Assembly (NCBI GenBank): GCA_938036915.1
Contig: CALHVV010000044.1
Span: 1-48,134 of the forward strand
DNA: 48,134 bases
Direction of reading: 5' to 3'
Origin: an uncultured Candidatus Saccharibacteria bacterium
GTDB taxonomy: Bacteria > Patescibacteriota > Saccharimonadia > Saccharimonadales > Saccharimonadaceae
The notes below the pieces were generated by a model. That model was not told the DNA's origin. It did not search any database and saw nothing but the letters and a program-made list of their open reading frames with translations. Below, in pieces: positions 1 through 6,646 of the stretch (position 1 is the stretch's first letter; each line of letters opens with the position of its first letter). A program made the position numbers and the translations under genes.

Positions 1-77
1 ATGTTCCGGCCAGATAGAATGATAGTGCTTTTCCGTATATTTTGTCGCTGGCCTCCAGATATTTTCTTGTTCGGTGA
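1..77 (-). pseudogene. Conserved peptide fragment, copy 1, upstream of proS
   Basis: Read on the minus strand this stretch encodes LTEQENIWRPATK, then TE, then WPEH at the window edge. A second copy lies at 46628-46704 upstream of glyS. Across the well-conserved block the bases that differ (plus-strand positions 40, 43, 46 and 58) are all third codon positions that keep the amino acid on the minus strand, the pattern of a translated sequence. An in-frame TAG at positions 79-81 lies just before the motif here, where copy 2 has a Gln codon, so this copy looks truncated or broken. The rest runs off the left edge. I do not recognise the family. Confidence 0.35.
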
Positions 78-157
78 GCTACTGCGCCAGCGATGGTTTT
101 TGAGGTAAAATTATGAGCATTCAGCCTGGCTGTCTCATGCCACTTTTGCCAATATTG

Positions 158-166
158 TGTTACTAT
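158..166 (+). promoter_or_regulatory. Possible extended -10 promoter of proS
   Basis: TACTAT at 161-166 is preceded by TG plus one base at 158-160, an extended -10 arrangement. The start codon of proS follows ten bases later, so the untranslated leader would be only a few bases long. No good -35 hexamer is visible. Confidence 0.35.
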
Positions 167-176
167 AAGAGAGATT

Positions 177-1442
177 ATGCGATTATCACACACCTTCACC
201 CGTACCCGCAAACAAGCCCCCGCCGATGAGGTGGCGCACAACGCCCAGCTGCTGATTCGCGCGGGCTACGTGCACAAGACGATGGCCGGCGTCTATTCCT
301 ACACGCCGCTGGGCCTGGCCGTGCTCGAGAATATCAAGCAGATTGTCCGCGAAGAAATGAACCGCATCAGCAGCCAAGAACTGCTGATGAGCACCCTGCA
401 GCGCCAGGAGCTCTGGCAGGAGACTGGCCGCTGGAGCGATGAGCTGGTGGATGTGTGGTTCAAGTCGCACTTGCAGGATGGCACTGAGGTCGGCTTTGGC
501 TGGACGCACGAGGAGCCGATTATCGAACTGCTGCGTAGCTACCTTAAGAGCTACAAAGACCTGCCTATCAGCGTCTACCAATTCCAGAACAAACTCCGCA
601 ACGAGCTGCGCGCCAAGAGTGGCATCATGCGCGGGCGTGAGTTTATCATGAAGGATATGTATAGCATCCACGCCAGTAAGGAAGATTTGGACGCCTACTA
701 CCAAGCGGTCATCGAGGCCTACAAGCGCTGCTACCACCGCTTTGGCCTGGGGGATGACACCTACGTCACCTTTGCCAGCGGCGGAGCTTTTACCAAGTTC
801 AGCCATGAATTCCAGACGATTTGCGCGGCGGGTGAGGACTACATCTACCTGCACCGCAGCCGCGACCTCGCGATTAACGAAGAAGTGGTGGACGAAGCTG
901 TAATTGAGCTTGGTATTGATAAGAGCGAGCTTGAGCGCGTCAAGACGGCCGAGGTGGGCAATATCTTCAACTTTGGCACCCAAAAATCAGAGGAGATGGG
1001 CCTGGTCTTTACCGGCGAGGATGGCCGCCAGCACCACGCCTACATGGGCAGCTACGGCATTGGCATCACCCGCGTGATGGGCGTGATTGTAGAGAAGTTC
1101 GCCGACGACAAAGGCCTGGTGTGGCCCGAGGAAGTAGCGCCGGCCCGCGTACACCTGGTGCAGATTGGCAAGGAGTCGGTCGCGGCGGCAGATGAGCTCT
1201 ACGATACACTGCAGCAGGCTGGCATTACGGTGCTGTATGACGACCGCGCCGCCCGCCCCGGGGAGAAATTTGCCGACGCCGAATTACTCGGCATGCCAAC
1301 CCGCGTCACGGTGAGCGACCGACTGCTCGAGGCAGGAGAGTGGGAAGTTGTAGATCGCCGGACGGGTGAGCAGCAGCGCTTGACGACAAGCCAATTGCTT
1401 GCTACACTAGGTAACCATTGCGGAGCTTGTCGCAAGGCATAG
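177..1442 (+). CDS. proS: Prolyl-tRNA synthetase, short form
   Basis: This class II synthetase attaches proline to tRNA-Pro in the cytoplasm. Motif 2 lies near residues 141-165, with RNE at 141-143 and RGREFIMKDMYSIH just after, and motif 3 at 291-299 (GSYGIGITR). The C-terminal 100 residues form the anticodon-binding domain. At 421 residues it lacks the roughly 180-residue INS editing domain that E. coli ProRS (572 aa) has between motifs 2 and 3, as is known for alphaproteobacterial and mitochondrial ProRS. It therefore probably relies on a trans-acting editor or tolerates Ala mischarging (inference). No Shine-Dalgarno is obvious before the ATG; a -10-like box sits ten bases upstream. greA follows after 51 bases, probably in the same transcript. 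Confidence 0.95.
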   Translation: MRLSHTFTRTRKQAPADEVAHNAQLLIRAGYVHKTMAGVYSYTPLGLAVLENIKQIVREEMNRISSQELLMSTLQRQELWQETGRWSDELVDVWFKSHLQDGTEVGFGWTHEEPIIELLRSYLKSYKDLPISVYQFQNKLRNELRAKSGIMRGREFIMKDMYSIHASKEDLDAYYQAVIEAYKRCYHRFGLGDDTYVTFASGGAFTKFSHEFQTICAAGEDYIYLHRSRDLAINEEVVDEAVIELGIDKSELERVKTAEVGNIFNFGTQKSEEMGLVFTGEDGRQHHAYMGSYGIGITRVMGVIVEKFADDKGLVWPEEVAPARVHLVQIGKESVAAADELYDTLQQAGITVLYDDRAARPGEKFADAELLGMPTRVTVSDRLLEAGEWEVVDRRTGEQQRLTTSQLLATLGNHCGACRKA

Positions 1443-1493
1443 CCATGCCCCTGGCTTGCCTCACCGACTTTGCAAGAAAGGAGTATGAAGATA

Positions 1494-1952
1494 ATGAAAA
1501 AAACCTACCAGATTACTGATACTGGCCGCCAAGAGCTCGAGGCAGAGCTGGAGGAGCTGAAGGGTCGCCGCGGCGAGATTGCCGAGAAGATCGCTGAGGC
1601 TCGCGACTACGGCGACTTGAGCGAAAACGCCGAGTATGACAGCGCACGCGAAGAGCAGGGTGTGGTGGAGACGCGCATTGCCGAGATCGAGGAGATCTTG
1701 CTTAATGCCGAGCAGATTACTGCCCCAAGCACTGGTGCCATCCACCTAGGTAGTACTGTCTCCCTCGCTTCGGACGCTGGGTTAGAAAAGACTTACACTG
1801 TGGTAGGCCCAGTTGAGGCTGATCCGCTGGAGAACAAGATTAGCGACGAATCGCCTCTTGGCCAAGCCTTGCTGGGCCACCGTGCAGGTGAGCAGGTGAC
1901 GATCACTACCCCCAAGGGCGAGATTACCTACACCATCCAGCAAGTGCAATAA
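1494..1952 (+). CDS. greA: Transcription elongation factor GreA
   Basis: GreA enters the secondary channel of RNA polymerase and stimulates cleavage of backtracked RNA. The 152-residue product has the expected N-terminal coiled coil (about residues 10-75, rich in Glu and Leu), carrying the acidic tip region DYGDLSENAEYDSAREE that includes the family's key Asp and Glu, and a C-terminal FKBP-like domain with VVGPVEADP and ISDESPLGQALLG. I place the start at ATG 1494 because AGGAG at 1479-1483 is ten bases away; the in-frame ATG at 1485 is only one base from that site. It follows proS on the same strand and ends in a clear terminator at 1973-2000. Confidence 0.93.
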   Translation: MKKTYQITDTGRQELEAELEELKGRRGEIAEKIAEARDYGDLSENAEYDSAREEQGVVETRIAEIEEILLNAEQITAPSTGAIHLGSTVSLASDAGLEKTYTVVGPVEADPLENKISDESPLGQALLGHRAGEQVTITTPKGEITYTIQQVQ

Positions 1953-1972
1953 GCGTATCTCAAGATAATAGG

Positions 1973-2000
1973 CCGAGCAGTGTGAGCTGCTCGGTTTTTT
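1973..2000 (+). terminator. Intrinsic terminator after greA
   Basis: An 8-bp perfect stem, CCGAGCAG (1973-1980) with CTGCTCGG (1987-1994), has a six-base loop and is followed by six T residues. It closes the proS-greA unit. Confidence 0.9.
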
Positions 2001-2254
2001 ATTAGTACTGGCAGAGGTAGTAGGGGTTGATTCACACGTGGCGCATGTCTCTGGCTCTTGTGGTTTATTTATGGTGTGTGTTTGCCTTTCTCCTATTGCA
2101 TTTGCTTGATGACACGAGAAAGCTCATGGTGAGTGGCTGGCCTCTGATCTTGGTATGAGAAATGCGCATATATACGCAAAAATCCTAGTCTAATAGCGCT
2201 CAATCTGCGGGCAATGTGCAAGAACCATCCTCAACCATAAGCAATTCACCATCA

Positions 2255-2283
2255 TTGCATTATCGGCGATGTTATGCTATGAT
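2255..2283 (+). promoter_or_regulatory. Promoter of the 2320 gene
   Basis: TTGCAT (2255-2260) and TATGAT (2278-2283) are separated by 17 bases, a good sigma-70 layout. The start codon is 37 bases downstream of the -10 box and has its own AAGGAG ribosome site. The rest of the gap from 2001 to 2254 shows no gene or clear element. Confidence 0.65.
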
Positions 2284-2319
2284 AGGTAATCAACCATTAA
2301 CAGCCCAAGGAGACCGACG

Positions 2320-2967
2320 ATGGCTCTATACACAGCACGGCACGCACGTTTCCCTAGCGCAGGGGATACAGATAAGAAGTCAAACCATGATCATAATCAG
2401 TCGAAATCCAAGTATAATAAACGTCCAGCAGTGCGGCGAATCACCGCGCTCGCGGCAGCTGCTGCAGCGCTGATTGGTGGGGGCTATCTTGGCCATCAGC
2501 ACTACCACCATGGCGAGAAAACCCTGGTCGCGGTGGCACACCCTAGCTCTGGTGAGCTGGCAGAGTATGTGGAGAACCCCTTTGTAACCGACCCCACTAC
2601 TGGTGAGACGCATTGCCGCGATACAACCCGCCAAGAGATATCTGTGACGGCAGAGAACCCACAAACAACCATAACAAACCCTGATGGCAGCACAACACGA
2701 CTCACTATGGTAAAATTCTCGACGGGTGAACAAGAACGGACACAAGCGACACTGGTATATCCATTCAGCGCAGAAGGCGAGGCGCAGCAGGTGCCAATTG
2801 CCATTATGACTGGCCCAAGCGAGACTGGCAGTGGCGGCTGGAATATGACGACATCGCCCCACATCGGGCGTGCAGGTGCAGACATACAGGCTTCGACGAC
2901 TGCAGCTGGCCCTGGCGCAGAAGCAATTGCCTGCGCACCGCCAACTACTTCTTCGCAATCAAAATAG
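2320..2967 (+). CDS. Small membrane-anchored protein, unknown function
   Basis: I do not recognise this 215-residue protein. It starts with about 40 polar, basic residues rich in His, Lys and Asn, followed by one hydrophobic segment at about residues 45-60 (an alanine run ending in ALIGGGYLG) that would act as a signal anchor. The remainder is Thr-, Ser- and Glu-rich, has two widely spaced Cys and would be exposed outside the cell. The ATG is preceded by AAGGAG at good spacing and by a consensus-like promoter at 2255-2283, so it is probably transcribed alone. Its context between greA and lysS says nothing about its role. Surface lipoprotein-like or adhesin-like function is only a guess. Confidence 0.7.
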   Translation: MALYTARHARFPSAGDTDKKSNHDHNQSKSKYNKRPAVRRITALAAAAAALIGGGYLGHQHYHHGEKTLVAVAHPSSGELAEYVENPFVTDPTTGETHCRDTTRQEISVTAENPQTTITNPDGSTTRLTMVKFSTGEQERTQATLVYPFSAEGEAQQVPIAIMTGPSETGSGGWNMTTSPHIGRAGADIQASTTAAGPGAEAIACAPPTTSSQSK

Positions 2968-3040
2968 GGGAGAGATGAGCTGCTAAGTATTGCACTTCTC
3001 TAAGAACTGGTAGAGTGGAGCGATTAGGTTGTTGCCCTAG

Positions 3041-3069
3041 TCGACAACCATCCCATTCTCCGCTATAAT
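3041..3069 (+). promoter_or_regulatory. Promoter of lysS
   Basis: TCGACA (3041-3046) and TATAAT (3064-3069) are 17 bases apart. The lysS ATG is at 3081, eleven bases after the box, so the untranslated leader is predicted to be about five bases and has no ribosome-binding site. Confidence 0.8.
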
Positions 3070-3080
3070 AGCAAGCAATT

Positions 3081-4586
3081 ATGGCGACATTACAAGATTA
3101 CCGAAACGAACGATTACGAAAATTAGCAGCGCTGCGCGAGCTCGGCCTTGACCCCTACCCAGCACACACTGAGCGCACACACGATTGTGCGACAGTGGTC
3201 TCGCAGTACGATGAACTGGCTGGCCAGGAGGTATCGGTGGCGGGGCGCGTATTATCCGTTCGTAGCTTTGGCAAATTAGCCTTCATCAAGCTGCAAGACG
3301 CGAGTGGCGAAGTGCAGCTCTACCTGCAGCGCGATACGATGGCCGAGCTTGACGCCTCGCGCGGTATCCTTGGCATGAAACAGCTGCGGCTGCTTGATAC
3401 CGGCGACTTTGTCGAGGCGACGGGCACGGTGCTGCGGACGAAGACGGGTGAGATTTCGGTGGGGGTGCGCGAGCTGCGGCTCCTGACTAAAGCCCTGCGG
3501 CCACTGCCCGAAAAGCTCGAGAATAAAGAAGAACGCTTCCGCCGCCGCTATGTGGATATGAACGTTAACCCGGCGGTGCGCCAGCGCTTTTACCGCCGCA
3601 GCGTGTTCTGGCAGGCGACGCGCGATTACCTCAACCAACATGGCTTTACTGAGGTCAACGTGCCGGTGCTGGAACACACCACCGGTGGGGCGGATGCCAA
3701 CCCGTTTGTGACCCACATGGATGCCCTGGATGGCCAGCAGTTCTACCTGCGGATTAGCCACGAGCTGCCGCTCAAGCGCCTGCTAGGGGCCGGGTTCGAG
3801 AAGGTGTACGATATTGGCCCGCGCTTTCGCAACGAGAATTATTCGGACGAGCACCTGCCCGAGCACATCGCCATGGAGTGGTACGCCGCCTATTGGGACT
3901 GGCAGCAGGGCATGCGCTTTATGGAAGACATGTACAAGTATGTGCTGGAGCGAACCTTTGGCACGCTGCAGTTTACCCTGGGCGAGTTTGAGGTCGATAT
4001 GAGCGGCCAGTGGCAGGTGTGGGACTATGCCGAGGTGATCCATAAGCATTATCAGATTGATGTATATAATACGACGATTGAGGAAGTCGCTGCTAAGCTG
4101 AAAGAGCATGGCCTAGAGGTAGAAAAGACCGATTCCATCCCGCGCGGCATCGATAAACTGTGGAAAAACATCCGCAAGACAGTAGCGGGGCCCGTCTGGC
4201 TGGTTAATACGCCGAAGTTTATTAGCCCGTTATCCAAAACCAACCCGGATAACCCGCAGACGGTGGAGCGTTTCCAGCCAGTGATTGCCGGCAGCGAGCT
4301 TGGCAATGGCTTTAGTGAGCTGAATGACCCGATCGACCAGCTGAATCGTTTTGTTGAGCAGCAGCAGATGCGCGACGCGGGCGACGAGGAAGCCATGATG
4401 CTGGATATCGACTACGTGGAAATGCTGGAATACGGCATGCCACCAGCTTGTGGCTGGGGCTTTAGCGAGCGCGTTTTCTGGATCTTCGAAGGTGTGACAG
4501 CGCGCGAAGGTGTGCCATTCCCGCAGCTCAAAAGCGACATCGACGAGACAACGCGGGCGGTGTACCCAGGGGTGAAGCTGGATTAG
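3081..4586 (+). CDS. lysS: Lysyl-tRNA synthetase, class II
   Basis: LysRS charges tRNA-Lys with lysine. The 501-residue protein has the N-terminal OB-fold anticodon-binding domain (about 50-140, with GKLAFIKLQDASGEVQLYL) and the class II catalytic core. Motif 2 is recognisable as VYDIGPRFRNENYSDEH around residues 245-261. Motif 3 near the C-terminus reads CGWGFSERVFWIFEGVTARE, keeping the essential Arg but differing from the usual GLGIDRLVM pattern. Length is normal for the family. Translation probably starts almost at the 5' end of the mRNA, because a TATAAT box ends eleven bases before the ATG. No terminator is evident after the gene. Confidence 0.95.
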   Translation: MATLQDYRNERLRKLAALRELGLDPYPAHTERTHDCATVVSQYDELAGQEVSVAGRVLSVRSFGKLAFIKLQDASGEVQLYLQRDTMAELDASRGILGMKQLRLLDTGDFVEATGTVLRTKTGEISVGVRELRLLTKALRPLPEKLENKEERFRRRYVDMNVNPAVRQRFYRRSVFWQATRDYLNQHGFTEVNVPVLEHTTGGADANPFVTHMDALDGQQFYLRISHELPLKRLLGAGFEKVYDIGPRFRNENYSDEHLPEHIAMEWYAAYWDWQQGMRFMEDMYKYVLERTFGTLQFTLGEFEVDMSGQWQVWDYAEVIHKHYQIDVYNTTIEEVAAKLKEHGLEVEKTDSIPRGIDKLWKNIRKTVAGPVWLVNTPKFISPLSKTNPDNPQTVERFQPVIAGSELGNGFSELNDPIDQLNRFVEQQQMRDAGDEEAMMLDIDYVEMLEYGMPPACGWGFSERVFWIFEGVTAREGVPFPQLKSDIDETTRAVYPGVKLD

Positions 4587-4695
4587 GGTGACTTTGCGGC
4601 CTATACCCTAATAGATAAAGAGCGAGAAGAGAATCTGGCCATGAGTAGAGCAATTGCTAGGATTGATGTGAACTTGATGTCTCGGTAGTATACCC

Positions 4696-4724
4696 TTGAC
4701 ATATGAGACGAGACCCTACATAAT
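4696..4724 (+). promoter_or_regulatory. Putative promoter at the start of the split peptidase gene
   Basis: TTGACA (4696-4701) and CATAAT (4719-4724) have a 17-base spacer. If used, transcription would begin near 4731, which is downstream of the ATG at 4726. The first usable in-frame ATG would then be 4792. Either the promoter or the 4726 start is therefore doubtful. Confidence 0.45.
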
Positions 4725-4725
4725 A

Positions 4726-5070
4726 ATGACACCAAAAAGAGGAAAGACAATACCACAACACGAGAATGACCCGCGCGCACGCGATGCTGCCATGCATGGT
4801 GCGAAACGCTTTGAGCAAACAACAGAACCAAGTGATTTGATGCAAGCAGTGCACCAGCTAGCTCGGGTTAATAGGATGAAGGACCATGCTGGTGGCAACG
4901 CGAGTGCTGCATGGCGCTACTGGATTAAGGAAGAAACAGCGCGGCAGTCGTTGGCAGCGGAGTTTGCGAAGCAGCACAAGCTGGATAATCCTGATGAGAT
5001 AGAATCAGCACTGAAAATATTCTTCATTGCAGAGACCTATCGTCATAAAAAACGGACGAAGAAGAGCTGA
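4726..5070 (+). CDS. N-terminal piece of a split gene (unknown helical region)
   Basis: This 114-residue frame is mostly polar and likely helical, with no family I recognise. It ends at TGA 5068-5070. Just before, at 5047-5052, lies a run of six A residues. Adding one A there would join this frame smoothly to the next open frame (starting at 5049, and containing DEEELTDQANSAVAT), which continues with similar composition. The piece is therefore probably the N-terminus of a single gene reaching 6433 and broken by a one-base deletion; programmed slippage on the A run or a sequencing error are alternatives. The start is uncertain: a TTG lies at 4696, ATGs at 4726 and 4792, and none has a clear ribosome site. 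Confidence 0.5.
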   Translation: MTPKRGKTIPQHENDPRARDAAMHGAKRFEQTTEPSDLMQAVHQLARVNRMKDHAGGNASAAWRYWIKEETARQSLAAEFAKQHKLDNPDEIESALKIFFIAETYRHKKRTKKS

Positions 5071-5126
5071 CCGATCAGGCCAATAGTGCTGTAGCAACCG
5101 ACACGCTTCGTTTTGCTTGTCGCTAT

Positions 5127-5459
5127 TTGCCGCGCGAAACGATTGCGCATCTGTGGAAAGATAGCCAGCACGATAATGAGCGCGCGATGCATACTTTGTG
5201 GCAGTTAGCTCGTATCGAAAAGTCGGATGATTATAAGCATGCAATTGATTTGCTCAATCTCTATACTATCATGGCGGGTAACTCATCAGTCGTCAAGACA
5301 CTCCATTCGCCGGCTGCAGAAGAAATCATACCCAAGGACAGGCTGCATGGCATGCGGGTATGCCGGCTGAGTGAGCTAACGGAACGGCTATATCCGACAG
5401 AACGTTACGGCCAGATGAGCTTTACGAGAGCCAGACACTTTTTGCGGTGGACATACTAG
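5127..5459 (+). CDS. Middle piece of the split gene (unknown)
   Basis: This frame is open from 5049 to the TAG at 5457-5459; 5127 is only the first TTG codon in it and has no ribosome site, which argues against an independent gene. The product is helical and polar (for example LWKDSQHDNERAMHTLWQLA). It overlaps the next frame, which is open from 5375. At the GGCC of 5409-5412 one extra C would turn the sequence TERYG into TERYG-PDELYESQTLF and continue directly into the 5447 frame. I read this as the second of two single-base deletions in one ancestral gene. Confidence 0.4.
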   Translation: MPRETIAHLWKDSQHDNERAMHTLWQLARIEKSDDYKHAIDLLNLYTIMAGNSSVVKTLHSPAAEEIIPKDRLHGMRVCRLSELTERLYPTERYGQMSFTRARHFLRWTY

Positions 5460-6433
5460 AGCAGGCATGGCGCGGCTATAGTGAAAACTCAAAGCTGCCG
5501 CTGCGGATGGCGACAGGGCTCCATAATCGCTTCCACTCGGTGAGTGAGAAGTTCAAGCTCGAGGGCTACTATAAGAATCACAAACGAGACCTCATCAAGA
5601 CAGTGCAGCTTATAGAGCGCTGTGGTGTTCGTGCGCTAATGGATGTGTATGAACACACTGGTATCAGTATGCTTGGGGATCTTGACTCAAAGCAGATAGA
5701 CTTGATGAAGCATGTGATTAATAAAGACCCCCAGGCACTTGAGACACTACAAAACAAACCAGTGACTGTTGTGCTGGGCAATACGCCGCTGGATGATCAT
5801 AATGGCGCATTCTTCAATATCAATCAGCGGCATAGTGATCGTGATACATCCGCAACACTACACTTTGAGGTTGGCTTTGTGGAGTATGATATACCATACT
5901 ACGTTGCATTTTTGCAAGAGCGTGGCATCCAGCCCTCAACTGTTATTCTGGCAGGGCATGGCTCGCCAGGTGTAATAACGATGGGAATGGACCCAGAACA
6001 GGGGAATAGCAGTGCACTTGTGGGGGCTGACTGGTCGCTTGATGAGGCAATGGATATGCCGGGCATATCGACGATTGATATTGCCTCTGATCCAACATTT
6101 GCGCAACTCTTTGCCCTGATGAAGCCGGATAGTCAGGGGCTGTGCCGCGTAGTGCTTCACTCATGCTATCAAGGGTCTGGCAGTGACTATTATGAGCCAG
6201 TTGCGGCTTCGATAGCGCACACCATGGCAGTGGCCCGAAGCGACACGGCCGGCGTGGTATATGCTTCGCCAGTGCCAGTAAGGGAAATAGATGTTATTAT
6301 AGAGGATAATAAAGCCTGGCTTGGTGCTGAGACAAAGCAATTCTCTACGGTGTACCACGAATTTTCTGGTGAGTACGAGGTAGTGGAGCAGCCAGTTGAT
6401 CCACCAGCGGAAGTACTGAAGACGGCGGCGTAG
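5447..6433 (+). CDS. Clan CD (caspase/CHAT/C80-like) cysteine peptidase domain, C-terminal piece of a split gene
   Basis: Numbered from the GTG at 5447 the frame has 328 residues. A beta-strand followed by AGHGSPG places a His-Gly at residue 171 (codon 5957), and VVLHSCYQGSG places a Cys at residue 240 (codon 6164). A hydrophobic strand ending in His-Gly and a second ending in a small residue plus Cys is the signature of clan CD peptidases such as caspases, gingipain, clostripain, CHAT and MARTX C80 domains. Catalytic activity is an inference. The frame is open upstream to 5375 and the sequence PDELYESQTLFAVDILEQA reads naturally into it, so GTG 5447 is probably not the true start. There is no signal peptide. 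A bidirectional terminator lies beyond it at 6591-6630. Confidence 0.55.
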   Translation: MDILEQAWRGYSENSKLPLRMATGLHNRFHSVSEKFKLEGYYKNHKRDLIKTVQLIERCGVRALMDVYEHTGISMLGDLDSKQIDLMKHVINKDPQALETLQNKPVTVVLGNTPLDDHNGAFFNINQRHSDRDTSATLHFEVGFVEYDIPYYVAFLQERGIQPSTVILAGHGSPGVITMGMDPEQGNSSALVGADWSLDEAMDMPGISTIDIASDPTFAQLFALMKPDSQGLCRVVLHSCYQGSGSDYYEPVAASIAHTMAVARSDTAGVVYASPVPVREIDVIIEDNKAWLGAETKQFSTVYHEFSGEYEVVEQPVDPPAEVLKTAA

Positions 6434-6590
6434 GCGGCGTGGAACCCTTCCCAGCGAAAGTATAAGCTCATTTGCTATGCTTATGATTTCCGCGCCTCGG
6501 CGTAAGGATAATCCTCCAAAAAGACGCTTATCTGCAGAACTCCGGAGAGATGGAGGCCGCAGCATGGTATAAATAGCAGAAGCCTTTTGC

Positions 6591-6630
6591 ACAAACAAAA
6601 CCACCAGCTACTTGTTGGTGGTGTTTTGTG
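6591..6630. terminator. Bidirectional terminator between convergent genes
   Basis: CCACCA (6601-6606) pairs with TGGTGG (6616-6621). It is flanked by an A-rich left side and a T-rich right side, so it can serve the plus-strand gene ending at 6433 and the minus-strand gene ending at 6647. The stretch 6434-6590 shows nothing else. Confidence 0.75.
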
Positions 6631-6646
6631 CTCCCATTGCTACGAG

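Noticed and set aside
1..108. Plus-strand peptide (MFRP..., ...IFLFGELL) shared with 46628 onward
   Set aside because: The same bases read on the minus strand give synonymous differences, while the plus frame gives only amino-acid changes, so the plus reading is probably a shadow.
1..176. T-box riboswitch before proS, and likewise before glyS
   Set aside because: No AGGGTGG-type T-box sequence or long stem I leader is visible, and the predicted transcripts start too close to the genes.
186..983. Minus-strand frame of 265 codons
   Set aside because: Antisense shadow of proS.
2128..2150. Third copy of the proS/glyS-upstream motif
   Set aside because: Only about twelve bases (GTGGCTGGCCTC) match; the rest diverges, so chance is likely.
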